Position numbers and translations under genes: made by a program
From: Thereva unica
Taxonomy: Eukaryota; Arthropoda; Insecta; Diptera; Therevidae
Reading direction: 5' to 3'
Length of the DNA: 64,000 nucleotides
Assembly: GCA_949987705.1 (NCBI GenBank)
Contig: OX465283.1
Coordinates: 89,471,313 to 89,535,312 of the forward strand
Notes under the pieces: model-generated
The model's input: the letters and a program-made list of their open reading frames with translations, nothing else
Databases searched by the model: none
What the model was told of the DNA's origin: nothing
Part shown: positions 39,778 to 50,732 of the stretch, piece by piece
How the letters are laid out: each line of letters begins with the position of its first letter
Numbering within the stretch: the first letter of the stretch is position 1

Positions 39778-40567
39778 CGTCATAATAATTTTTTTTAATT
39801 TCCTTCGGGGATTTTGTTTCATATGAAACAAGTTTTTGACATGAATACGTCTCTAAATTTTCTCCCAGAACAAAAACCGATGATAACGAAATTATGGAAT
39901 ATAGTTTTTATTTGCTGCTCAAAAACTATTGTTTATATTGAATAAAGAAATATACCATGACGTGGGTGAAGAATCAAAGAATTTTATTGTTTACATTTGA
40001 TTTCCTTTTTTTTAAGCTATGATGATTATATTGTAGTGTTTGTTAAATACTTTGTTAAGTTTTAGATTACGCAGTCTCACAACTTATAACCTACATAAGC
40101 CTTTAACAAAAACTTTTCAAGAATAATTATATATATAGCGTTGGTCAGTGTGATACTTATGAATCTCCATGGCCAAACTAGGGTGCGGTAAGCCGAATTT
40201 TTAACAATAAGACATGTATGTTTAAGTAAAATAATACACCTAATTCTGTTGTGCAAAGTGCATCACATTAGATTTTCCTCCAATCCAAAGAAAAATGTTT
40301 AGATTCGTTTTCTATAGTGTTTACATGTGTGATGTGCTTTTTTTTTCAATTTGACACATTCGAATTATTGGCCTCGATTCCCAGATCCGGCAGGTTGGAG
40401 GAAGTGAGTGAGTGCGGATCAATCTCCACTTAATATATTGTCATCCAATCTGATGTGTTATTCAACAGAAAGAATACCATGAAAAAGCGTAATTAGTGGC
40501 TAGTCTCCAGGCACAACATCCCACTACTTTAGAAACATATTTATTATTTTCTAGCGAGGATTTCGTG
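39778..40567. other. unannotated AT-rich DNA
   Basis: No long frame or inverted repeat recognised. Confidence 0.35.
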
Positions 40568-40570
40568 TAA

Positions 40571-40842
40571 TGCTAGGGCCGCATCTGCGTGTATCGTCCC
40601 GAAGCAATGCGTGCCGAAGCTTCGTATGTTTTGCACGCTAAAACGTTATCGCGATAATGCGGTGGTCGTATTAGCGGCTTCGTCATTTTACACGAATTAG
40701 CGCGCATATTATCGCCACTCGCGCGATAACTCATACGCAGCCCGAATGTTTGCAACGATAGCCGATAATGGCCGGTTACATCTGCGTGTATCGTGTCATA
40801 GCGCGAAGCTTCGGGACGATACACGCAGATGCGGCCCTAGCA
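40571..40842. mobile_element. MITE A, perfect TIRs, TAA-flanked
   Basis: 272 bp with TGCTAGGGCCGCATCTGCGT and its exact complement at the right end; arms of at least 34 bp look perfect. TAA at 40568-40570 and 40843-40845. The GC-rich palindromic interior differs from surrounding DNA. PIF/Harbinger-type by TSD. Confidence 0.88.
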
Positions 40843-40845
40843 TAA

Positions 40846-41149
40846 GGGGGATGATACACGCAACACGAGCTTTTTCTGCGCAGTTCGTTGGCCAAGGGAA
40901 GGGTCAGGGTGAAGTGTGCAGTGTTGACTGAAACTAGAAACGATTTCTATTTTTCCTCCAGTTGCTTGAAAAATGTTTATGTATGCGTAACTGTCAAGCG
41001 ATTCTGGGTGAAAATAATTTGGAATGCACACCCACACATATGAAATCGCAATGTTATTACACAGAGTGTTGCGTGTTGACTCGTGTATCACCTCCGCTCA
41101 ACAAACTGACAGTGTGTTGCAGAGACACGTTGGCTCGTGTATTATCCCA
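40846..41149. mobile_element. MITE B, copy 1, TAA-flanked
   Basis: Begins GGGGGATGATACACG and ends CTCGTGTATTATCCCAC. Flanked by TAA (40843-40845, shared with MITE A) and TAA (41150-41152, shared with copy 2). About 15 bp of the left TIR (GGTCAACATGTTGAG) present in copy 2 is missing here. Confidence 0.85.
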
Positions 41150-41152
41150 CTA

Positions 41153-41480
41153 AGGGGGATGATACACGGGTCAACATGTTGAGCAACACGAGCTTTTTCT
41201 GCGCAGTTCGTAGGCCAAGGGAAGGGTCAGGGTGAGGTGTGCGGTGTTGACTGAAACTAGAAACGATTTCTATTTTTCTTCCAGTTGCATGAAAAATGTT
41301 TATGCATGCGTGACTATCAAGCGATTCTGGGTGAAAATAATTTGGAATGCACACCCACACATATGAAATCGCAATGTTATTACACAGAGTGTTGCGTGTA
41401 GCGTGTTGAGTCGGGTATCACCTCCGCTCAACAAACTGACAGTGTGTTGCAGAAACACGTTGACTCGTGTGTCATCCCAC
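41153..41480. mobile_element. MITE B, copy 2, TAA-flanked
   Basis: Begins GGGGGATGATACACGGGTCA, ends TTGACTCGTGTGTCATCCCAC; same family and orientation as copy 1, with several substitutions. TAA at 41150-41152 and 41481-41483. Confidence 0.85.
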
Positions 41481-41483
41481 TAA

Positions 41484-42343
41484 CAGTATGTCCCAAAGCC
41501 TTCTATATTTACAAGCCATGCTGTAGGTGTGTGTGTGTGGTTGTATGAAGTCCCAACTTAAATTCGTGAAATATCGAAGTCCCATTAAAATCAAAGGGAA
41601 AGAAGTTTTCGTTCCGCGGAAAGTGCTGTTTCGAGTGCGATTTTATTGAAAATAAGAGCTATTCCATCAATGTAAAAAACGTACAATAATGCAAAAAGTA
41701 CCCAATTTACCTGTCATTAATTTGCAATTTAAATAAATAGTGTTATTAATAAGATTTACGGGGTTTATGTTGGCAATGGAGAAAAAAATATCAAAATCCC
41801 TTTGATAACGAGGAAAACAAGTGTTTCGTGCCGCGGAAAGTTTTCTATTAATGAAAGTGCCGGGATTTTTTGTTAAAAATAATAGTTTTTTTTATAAAGA
41901 TAAAAGCAAAATTTTCGTTTATTACATTTATACATTACATTATTTACGTTACATTTATTATTTACATTATTATCACAACTTTATAATATGTAGTTAATAA
42001 ATGTTACAATTAATGTCCATAATTTTTGTTTTTATTTGGTTTAAAGAAGATTTTATCCCCAATAATTTATTCCCAATAAACGTACATAACCGCACTCTAC
42101 ACAGTCTGACAGCAAAATTGAAGTCCCATGCACCTTTGAATGTGAGTGTGAAATTTTGTTGTGCATGGCTTGTAAATGTAGAAGGCTTTGGTATGTCCCC
42201 ATGCCTGAATATACGATAAAGATAATCCGGAATAAATGAGCTTTTACGGTGGAGGAAGTAAATTTTTCTGTTCCCGATCAATTTGGGATTGGGGCATGCG
42301 CAATGCGGTTTTCCTCGAATTGGGTTTGTGTGCGTGCATATTT
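41484..42343. other. unannotated, AT-rich
   Basis: Contains two related short blocks with CCGCGGAAAG (about 41616 and 41833). No gene recognised. Confidence 0.35.
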
Positions 42344-42560
42344 GGTCTTGCGCACTTCACATATTTCCGTTGTTAGGCAAAACTGAATTTTTTGGCGGGT
42401 GAATTTTGCGAAGTTTCCTTGCAATTCAAAAATTAGTGAGGTTATGGGTGAAGATTTGATCTTGCGCACTTCGCATATTTCCCTTGTGAGCTCCCAACTG
42501 AATTTTCTGGCGGATGAAGTTTGCATACAATTCAAATATAAGTGAGGTTATGAGAAATTA
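42344..42560 (+). repeat. diverged tandem repeat, about 115-bp unit
   Basis: Two units share CTTGCGCACTTC.CATATTTCC, ACTGAATTTT.TGGCGG.TGAA and TTAGTGAGGTTATG-like ends. A piece of a third (GCGAAGTTTGCATAATTTTCCAG..GAGGTTATG) follows at 43042-43083, beyond the element inserted at 42567. Confidence 0.7.
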
Positions 42561-42566
42561 GTTTTA

Positions 42567-43039
42567 GACCCTGTTTAGACGGTGCGCTTCAGCGCAAGTG
42601 CCTCACGAAATTTGTGGGCGCGAGGAGGTTTCGGGGCGGTGGGAAGGGAGTCTTGATCAGAAAGGGATTCACTTGCGCTTTTTTGGCGTTTTAATTCCAT
42701 TTTGTTCCATCTTCGTGTTCCATTTCACTTTCGTTTCAGCCTTCTAAGTGAAAACACGTGCGAGAAAACTTTTAAGAAACGTTATTTTGGCAATTTACAA
42801 AAACACCATATCACTTTTCTTATTTTAAAAAACGGAAATACTCTGGATATCGCAAAAATTGTTATCACACTTTATAAAAACACGCCAATACTTCGTAGAT
42901 AGCAAATTATGCAAATTGTTTTTATTCCATTTGTTCCAGCTGTAAAGGAAGCGACTGGGCTCAAAGCGAATCGTCTAAACAAATGTGCGCTTTGAGGCGA
43001 CTCAAAGCGCGCGACAAAGCGCAACATCTAAACAGGGTC
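42567..43039. mobile_element. TTA-flanked miniature element
   Basis: Ends GACCCTGTTTAGACGGTGCG and, inverted, GACCCTGTTTAGATGTTGCG, with TTA at 42564-42566 and 43040-43042. It interrupts the tandem repeat to its left. PIF/Harbinger-type by TSD. Noncoding. Confidence 0.82.
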
Positions 43040-43084
43040 TTATGCGAAGTTTGCATAATTTTCCAGAAAAGGGAGGTTATGCGA

Positions 43085-43875
43085 TGGATGATGATGTTCT
43101 CACACATTCAAACTCAAAAAAATGTGCTTGTGTGAAGTTGTTTACAAACAAAATAATAATTCTTTTGTAAACCGGGGCTTCATTATTGGCAAACACTTAT
43201 GATATGCATGAATTATTAAATTAAATCACAAATTGAAGATAGTTTTAGTTTTTGGTAACATTATAGCTAATGTTACCTCAATTAACTATATGTAAATAAA
43301 CATTAGTTCTACTATCATTAAAAGTAGCAGCAGTAACAGATATCTGAAAAGGGTATAAAAACCTATACGCGGAGGAGCGGGAGATGGATAGATTGGCGTG
43401 GCATGCATGCTTATTAGTCGCAATGTCAGCCCTTCACCTCAAGAAAAAAAAAAAACGGTGTGATTATTCAATTATTATGCGCTAATGACCTGAAAAAAGC
43501 ATGACATAAAAGGGTGGCATGTCTACCTCCCCGCATAAATCTTTGAACATTACATTAAACAACCACTATTTCAAACTGAATCCGCACATTTTAAAACTGC
43601 ACAAAACAACTGCTTATTCAATTTCAATAGAAACAAATTGTATATTAAGCCGTTTTACCTAAAAATCTGGAGATCTAAAAGGAATTTTTCATATACAAAA
43701 ATTAATTTTGACGTTTGCATAATATTTTAAAATAAACAGTTTTTGTATACATATTCCACTAAGTTTGTGTGGGTAAAGCTCACAATTTTGTATGGCATAC
43801 CGTAGGTGTAGTATAAATCGGCAAAGTGTAAAAAATAACACGTAACTTCCGTTTAATTTTGAAATTTTTAAGCAT
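43085..43875. other. unannotated AT-rich DNA
   Basis: Short A-run at 43443-43455; no supported gene. Confidence 0.35.
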
Positions 43876-44173
43876 AGGCCCATTTTACATGATGAAACAC
43901 AAAACATAAAGTTTCCAGCAAGCTTTGGCTAGGGGTGAGAGAGGGCTTGAGGGGACGTGAAATTTTGCCAACAAACTTTTGGAAGCAACTTTGCGGAAAC
44001 AGTTTGACAGCTACAGGTTTGTTGTTGTTTTTTCTCTGATTTCTTTGTAAAAAAGAGAAATGAGAAGTTTACTCATGTAGACACCGATGAAGTTTTTGAG
44101 GAAACTCCAAAAGGGAATTAGCGATTGCAGGCAACTTTGTTTCGTTTCGTGTTTCATCGTGTAAAATGAGCCT
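43876..44173. mobile_element. miniature TIR element
   Basis: AGGCCCATTTTACATGATGA on the left and, inverted on the right, AGGCTCATTTTACACGATGA; arms of about 30 bp. Target duplication not clear. Confidence 0.65.
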
Positions 44174-44225
44174 AAGAAGTAGGCGCTTCATGAAATTTCC
44201 CTTGTCGTTTTTTTAATGAACTCGA

Positions 44226-44265
44226 TGGAAGAACTATATAGTTCATTAAAAAACACGGCTGATAA
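44226..44265 (+). repeat. 40-bp fragment of the minus-strand LINE
   Basis: GGAAGAACTATATAGTTCAT through ACACGGCT matches the complement of 38765-38800, inside the LINE coding region. Similarity stops abruptly on both sides. Confidence 0.6.
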
Positions 44266-44598
44266 CAATCGAACTATAGGGCATAATTAAAATTATCCAT
44301 TATTTTGTTCTTCCGTCGCAATTTAAATTGAAATACCACTTATTTTCCTCTTGGTAGAAGAATTAAGTACAAATATGCAATAAGAAAAAGTACAATATGA
44401 AGTAGAGAAAGTGTTCAATTTCTGTTTTAAGGAAATGGTCGGTTAATTTTTAAAAATTGTTGCTCAAAAACTATTTTGAAGCTGATAAGCGCTTCTGAAA
44501 GCACAAAACTAGCGCTTACGCGCTAAAGGGAATTTTTAAGCTCCAAAACACATTGATTAGCACCAAATCTAGCGCCCAAAGCGCTAACTTGGCAACGC

Positions 44599-44722
44599 TG
44601 TTCCATAGCCTCTACACCTTTGCCCGCATCGTCCGCTTTGCGAATTCTTCGGATTTTTGTGGTACGCCTTTCTCGGATTCATGTATTTTCAAACTGCGCC
44701 TAAAGAAGTTTAACTTCAAAAA
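44599..44722 (+). repeat. direct repeat flanking the giant palindrome, left copy
   Basis: CCATAGCCTC.., ..TTCTCGGATTC.TGT.. and CTAAAGAAGT.TAACTTCAA recur at 48571-48684 in the same orientation, on the other side of the 45028-48562 palindrome. Confidence 0.55.
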
Positions 44723-44815
44723 TCACCACGAATGTAAACGATGATAAGGAGACTATCAATTTCTTTTAATTTATTCACTCAGATCACTAACTAACTTATC
44801 ACTGGTAATCTACGT

Positions 44816-44860
44816 GCAGTAAAAAGTGTTAAAATATAATATTTTGCCACTTTTTACTGC
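44816..44860. other. 13-bp-arm hairpin
   Basis: GCAGTAAAAAGTG and CACTTTTTACTGC separated by 19 AT-rich bases. Not followed by a T-run, so no support for a terminator. Possibly a minimal element. Confidence 0.4.
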
Positions 44861-45167
44861 AAAAATAAAGTTAAAACTTGGCGCCTCTATAATATTACAT
44901 TACGAGTGATAAAAATTGGCTTACATCCAGTAAAACCTCTCACCCACAAACAGCATACAATAGAAACTTCGAATCTTTCTAAGCCCACGAAAAACCCAAC
45001 TTACCCTTAGCTGATGAATCTAACATGAAAGGGGAATGCCCACTGCCCATAGGCATTTCGGCCATGGGTGCCCACACATAAAACCAAACGGAAACGATAA
45101 TATACATCTTAAGAAATGAAATGATTACTTTCTTGGTTTAGAAAAAAGTCGGGGGTTTTGAGATATA

Positions 45168-45626
45168 CAGGGTGTTTCAAACCATCCGTACCACTCAATT
45201 ATCTCAGAAGATTTCAATTGAAAAAAAAAACCAAAAAACACGTGTTTAATATTTTTTGGAACTCTATCCGACCATACAGAAATTGACCCCCCGCCACACC
45301 CCCACTTTGGGGGGGCGGGGGTAACTTTAGAATTTAAAATGGCAACCCCCATTTTTTTCACGGATTCTGATTCTCCGCCGGAAAATATGAAACTTTTGTT
45401 CAAAACATTTTTTTGTCCGAACCCTGGCTGCACCCCCAAAAATCATCAAAAATCAAAATTATCCCCAAAAATCAATCTACAAAAGTTTGATATTTGTCTT
45501 TGGAGAATTATAATCCGTGACAAAAAATATGGGTTGCCATAATTCTTCCCCACCTCCTCACCCCCTCGCAGGAGTGAGTAATAGTAGCCCCCAAATTGGG
45601 TGGTACGGGTGGTTTGAAACACCCTG
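45168..45626. mobile_element. TA-flanked foldback element, left arm copy
   Basis: Ends CAGGGTGTTTCAAACCATCC and, inverted, CAGGGTGTTTCAAACCACCC; TA at both flanks (45166-45167, 45627-45628). Interior with G/C-runs. The mirror copy is 47974-48434. Confidence 0.75.
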
Positions 45627-46559
45627 TATGTAAAATTTCTTTTATTCTCATAAAACAACAAGACTTTTTTAACAATTATTTTACTGTACATACATGATCA
45701 AGTTTTGTTTATTAATAACTTCAACTTCAAGTTTATTATTCCGTTTTTTTACATATATTTTTTACATGTTGTACATTAATTCTAATTCTACACTAGCCCT
45801 TTTTTAGGCCAACTGTAAATTATAGAGTATTCTTATACTTACCTTATATATAAGTATGTATGTATGTTTGTTTGAATGGCAGAATCTTATCGGTATTAGT
45901 TATTATAGTACCAGTTGAATAGTCTGGCCTGAATGTTTTCATCGAACTTGATCACAATTAACAGCTTCACCAATGTGGAGCGTACAGCTTACGCACACAC
46001 TGGTAGCTGTTTAGAATGCGTGTGCCATATGCCATATGGCAACATAATTTTAAAAGGTCGTATGTTTGCTGGATATTATAGTAATAAAAAAAATCGGCTA
46101 TTTTATGTAAGGTAATAGCCTTCAACATAAATCTTAACCTTTGTGCGGTCATTCGTCAAAGTATAAGGATTGTAACTAGTGGTAATCTTGTCGCGAATGG
46201 CGAAATCAAGTGTAAGATTTTACATAATGTTTTATGTCGTAAATTAAATATTAATGCAAAATATTGTTTTTTGTGCATATTAAATATTATATTTAAATAA
46301 TTTACATTTTTTTTGAGGCAATACGTGTATATCTTTATTAACAACTATTATATTATCTATATTATTTTTATTAACAACTAACTATTATACTATATTGTTT
46401 TAACAACTATTATTAACAAAAGATGTTTTTTTTTGGTTAGATGTGTCAAAGGATCTTAAATGTATATTGCACTCGTTAAAGAATTGTTTTATCTACAATT
46501 TAAAAAGATAATTTAAAGAGACATTTTTTTCGAAAAAGAAAAGAAAAGATTTTGTGACC

Positions 46560-47606
46560 TTACACATCATTTGTATCGTATACAATCAATACATCATCTA
46601 GGAACTGAGCAGGAGGGAAAATATTAGACTGATGGCGTGCCCAACCCAAATACCATATCACTGTCATAACATGGGCACAGCATCCTACCGTTCGACGGCC
46701 GACAATACAATTGCAACAATACTTTTTAATAGCACGTCTACCAGAATCATTGCCACTAATTAAAATATATATGAAATATACGTACTTTATGACTGATGTG
46801 TCGACTTGCGATTCTAGCCCTAAGTAAAGAGCAGTTAGGACTTAAGTTTACTCCTTCCGTAATGCTTCTTATATTGTCATTACATACTTCTATCCGGTAG
46901 CAACCATTTAATCTTATATGCTCACCATAATAGGAGCAAGCTTGCTTTAACTGGTATGTGCCATAAGCAATTAATATTAGGTCACTGTATATTAAAAGAG
47001 GAAATTCCCTAACATTTTCAGAGTCTACATTTATATTTGTAAAGTCTGTTCTAGCTCTATTTAGATTGCGTGCCCTAACATACTCAGATAACTCATTATT
47101 TATTTCCATATTTAGGTGAACTATCTCTAGTATTTGAGACGCATCTCTCTTATTTTGGTGTGGAACTTATTAATTAGAGCAGCAGCCACAGCAAAGTCTA
47201 TCATCAAATGTTTAGATGCTCTGTTAAAATAGCTTTGGTGAAATATTTTAAATCCAGTTTTAAAAATGCCATTCACCACCTCTACTACCCATCGACACAT
47301 AGTAACGGCTCTGGACTTATTAGCATCTCTTGTCGTTAACTGATCACCATCTTCTGGAGACAAAGGTACGTGAACCTGATAGCCACAACGCTCTGAAAGA
47401 GGCAGTGAGTCCCTAAAACCTCTATCTAGGATGAATACATCTCCAAGTTCAAAATATTGCTTTAATGAACTGGATTCATCACCAAATTCATTGTTTATGA
47501 TATCCGCATCTGAGGTTGTTGCAGGATAAGGGCCAAGAACATCTATAATGTAACCATCACTACACACAAAGAGGAAAGGCTTTACAAGAATACGATATTT
47601 GTGTGT
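46560..47606 (-). pseudogene. DDE transposase relic, ISL2EU-like (PIF/Harbinger relatives)
   Basis: From the right arm edge, the minus strand reads KYRILVKPFLFVCSDGYIID (an Asp in a conserved box), VLGPYPATTSDADI, GDVFILDRGFRDS and RWVVEVVNGIFKTGFKIFHQ (47127-47600). After a stop, 46756-47109 continues with LLIYSDLILIAYGTYQLKQA. In another frame 46600-46745 encodes a SWIM-type zinc motif KYCCNCIVGRRTVGCCAHV and YLGWARHQS. The order fits ISL2EU-group transposases. Stops and frame changes make it nonfunctional as written unless unusual splicing occurs. The start may lie in the right arm. Confidence 0.6.
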
Positions 47607-47973
47607 GCGTAAGCTGTACGCTCCACATTGGTGAAGCTGTTAATTGTGATCAAGTTCGATGAAAACATTCAGGCCAGACTATTCAACTGGTACTATAATA
47701 ACTAATACCGCTAAGATTCTGCCATTCAAACAAACATACATACATACTTATATATAAGGTAAGTATAAGAATACTCTATAATTTACAGTTGGCCTAAAAA
47801 GGGCTAGTGTAGAATTAGAATTAATGTACAACATGTAAAAAATATATGTAAAAAAACGGAATAATAAACTTGAAGTTGAAGTTATTAATAAACAAAACTT
47901 GATCATGTATGTACAGTAAAATAATTGTTAAAAAAGTCTTGTTGTTTTATGAGAATAAAAGAAATTTTACATA

Positions 47974-48434
47974 CAGGGTGTTTCAAACCACCCGTACCAC
48001 CCAATTTGGGGGCTACTATTACTCACTCCTGCGAGGGGGTGAGGAGGTGGGGAAGAATTATGGCAACCCATATTTTTTGTCACGGATTATAATTCTCCAA
48101 AGACAAATATCAAACTTTTGTAGATTGATTTTTGGGGATAATTTTGATTTTTGATGATTTTTGGGGGTGCAGGGGGGCTTCGGACAAAAAAATGTTTTGA
48201 ACAAAAGTTTCATATTTTCCGGCGGAAAATCAGAATCCGTGAAAAAAAATGGGGGTTGCCATTTGAAATTCTAAAGTTACCCCCGCCCCCCAAAGGGGGG
48301 GGGGGGTGTGGCGTTGGGTCAATTTCTGTATGGTCGGATAGAGTTCCAAAAAATATTAAACACGTGTTTTTTGGTTTTTTTCAATTGAAATCTTCTGAAA
48401 TAATTGGGTGGTACGGATGGTTTGAAACACCCTG
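47974..48434. mobile_element. TA-flanked foldback element, right arm copy
   Basis: Mirror image of 45168-45626, with differences in the lengths of the G- and C-runs. Confidence 0.75.
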
Positions 48435-48570
48435 TATATCTCAAAACCCCCGACTTTTTTCTAAACCAAGAAAGTAATCATTTCATTTCTTAAGATGTAT
48501 ATTATCGTTTCCGTTTGGTTTTATGTGTGGGCACCCATGGCCGAAAATGGGCATTCCCCTTTACTTTCCT

Positions 48571-48684
48571 CCATAGCCTCGGCATAAAAACCCCCTCACC
48601 TTTGTGCATATCATCCGTGCTGCGCCTTCTCGGATTCCTGTGTTGCGCATCTTGTGTTCCTAAAGAAGTATAACTTCAAAAATT
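48571..48684 (+). repeat. direct repeat flanking the giant palindrome, right copy
   Basis: Diverged match of 44599-44722. Suggests the palindromic element inserted into, or was duplicated with, a local repeat. Confidence 0.5.
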
Positions 48685-48939
48685 AGTTTAGTTAGTTTGT
48701 CTTTTCTATAAATTTATCAGGTTTTGAATATTTGATATTTGGAGTCTACCAAGAAGGCCGCTAAGGCAGTCCCCTTCCATGTCATGGCTTCACGCTTGAT
48801 ATCGTAAGATCGCACTTGACACTCCATCTATAGTATATATCTATGATTCTAACATTTTCAAAGGGAAATTATGAACACAGGTATGGCAACTTTAATATAA
48901 TGCAACCCTTGTCTTCTTCTTCTTTCTTTAAACTCCTTT

Positions 48940-49390
48940 AATCATGGGACATAGGGCGGAAACAGTTGCCCTCCAGCGAACTCTGTTTTGCGCGACAGCT
49001 CTTAGCTCCGACCAGGATCTCCCAGTTGTTGCGGCTTCTTGTAGTAGGGCAAAGGTCATCGTCGTGTTGTCCATTCGGTTCCGAGGCATTGTTTGCCGAT
49101 TCGTAGCAATGGTGTTTTTTATGGGAGCGGGTGCTAACCCTCAGCCCAACCGACTTAAAACTCTGTTTTGTGGGGCAGAGAGCTCGCCATTCGCCCGTCT
49201 CCCGTTAGCTCCTTCCGAAGAAGTACCCCAGGGGGCACCGCCGGGGGGGTGGGATTAGGACTTACTAACAGGTCTGCTAGGTGTTCGTCTGCAGTGACTT
49301 TTCTCGGGTCTTGACAGAAGTGACAAAGCGGGTGCCACCACTTTCCGAGGTCTTTGTTAGCCGTTCGCCACCCTTGTGGCGGTTGTTTTT
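48940..49390 (+). repeat. GC-rich island, probable LINE-derived fragment
   Basis: Markedly GC-richer than its surroundings. Two half-repeats of ACTCTGTTTTG.G..ACAG/CAGAG with TTAGCTCC and ACC(A/C)..; the stretch GCTAACCCTCAGCCCAACC and CTTGACAGAAGTGACAAAGC look like noncoding ends of fly non-LTR elements. The 104-residue frame at 48944-49258 has no domain. Assignment is tentative. Confidence 0.3.
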
Positions 49391-50732
49391 TAAATTTCGC
49401 TTAAAATCATTTCAGAATTTTATTTACCTTTCTTCTTTCGTCGTTTATTGAAAGTGGAAAGTAAAAATGTTAAAAAAACTGGAAAAGTTTGCAGTTTTCA
49501 ATCTCAATTTAATTTATTTTTATATTGAATGCACTGAACTCATAACACGAAATTCAAAAAAATTTGAGTTCGGTGACGAAAGGGGGCTATGGATGAGCGA
49601 GAAGATTATGCTTGGAGAAAAAAATTGTTTTAGAGAGAGGGCTATCCCCACTATCCACTAGGACAGGGTGTTTATGAAAAAATAATTTTTTTTAAATAGT
49701 TCATATAGTTATTTACATGATAATAAAACAAAATTAAGTATTTCTAAAACTTTTGTCGGTTTGTATGCATGTATGTATGTCTGTCTGTTTGACCGGGCTA
49801 ATCCCGCAAACGGCTAATCCCATTACGATGGGGCATTCACTGGAAGATTTTGAAATTCATTGGGCTTGTTTTAGGCTATTTTTTTACTCGGATCCATTGT
49901 TTTAGGGTAGGCTATACTTTTTGGTGCAATGAATTTGAATTTCAAACGAGTGGTCATTATTACATGTCAGTGCTTCAACCACAGCAACATTTTGACAGTG
50001 CGAAGTGCTGTTCTAGCAAAAATCTGACACAATAAGCTTACTTACAAGATTTTTTACCTATGGAGACTTTGGTCAAAATTTTGACTTCAGACTCCACTGG
50101 TCATTTTTGTTGGCAAAAGCAGTGGTGGTAGCACGTAAGTTGTTTTAATCGACCTCTTCATACAAAAAGTCAAGAAGACGTAAGACAAATGATATAAAGA
50201 AAACAATTTCCACTTTTCTTCACCACTCTACACTTGGGCAAAATTTTGCTTGTAAAATGATAAACATAACGAGGCAAAATTTTGCGCAATATATCTAGAG
50301 ACATCTACATTAAGCCTGAAAAAGTTGTGATTATTTGTTTGAACAGCGCACCGCTTTACGAAATTATAAGCGAAAAACGTTAACTTGAAATTTTTCGGTG
50401 GAAGTATGAATTATGTATATTAAAAGTTATGTGAGAATGCATGGATGAAAATATTTTATAGATTTTCAAATGTTCACGAATATTTTTAGTTTGTATATGT
50501 ATAAGTCTGATATAAGTTATTTAGATAATATTTACAAAGCAACACATCATTATCGCGTTGCTCATCAGTTCGGCTACTCAATATGTCACAACCATAAATG
50601 TGTCATGGATTCTGTATTAATTCGTTCGACAACTAAATGCATCATGGATTATGAACTATCTACAATCTACCATGTACAATATATTATTATTATTACGCAC
50701 GTAAAGAGCTTGAACATTCCATGTCAAGCCAG
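49391..50732. other. unannotated AT-rich DNA
   Basis: Includes a (TGTA)n(TGTC)n run at 49762-49791 followed by GACCGGGCTAATCCCGC. No gene supported. Confidence 0.35.

Larger units (their letters stand above)
45028..48562. repeat. 3.5-kb palindrome: inverted arms around a transposase relic
   Basis: The left arm 45028-46000 (973 bp) and right arm 47601-48562 (962 bp) are reverse complements, near identical with small indels in G- and C-runs. The 1.6-kb spacer 46001-47600 holds a DDE transposase relic on the minus strand. The arms start AAAGGGGAATGCCC outside and end ..TTACGCACACAC inside. They may be very long TIRs of that transposon or an inverted duplication. Each arm carries its own TA-flanked foldback element at mirror positions. 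Confidence 0.85.

Noticed and set aside
45446..45691. 81-residue ORF, repeated at 47909-48154
   Set aside because: The same sequence in both palindrome arms, within a foldback element; no domain. Repetition comes from DNA duplication.
48944..49258. 104-residue ORF in the GC-rich island
   Set aside because: No domain; GC-rich DNA has few stops by chance and the region resembles noncoding LINE sequence.
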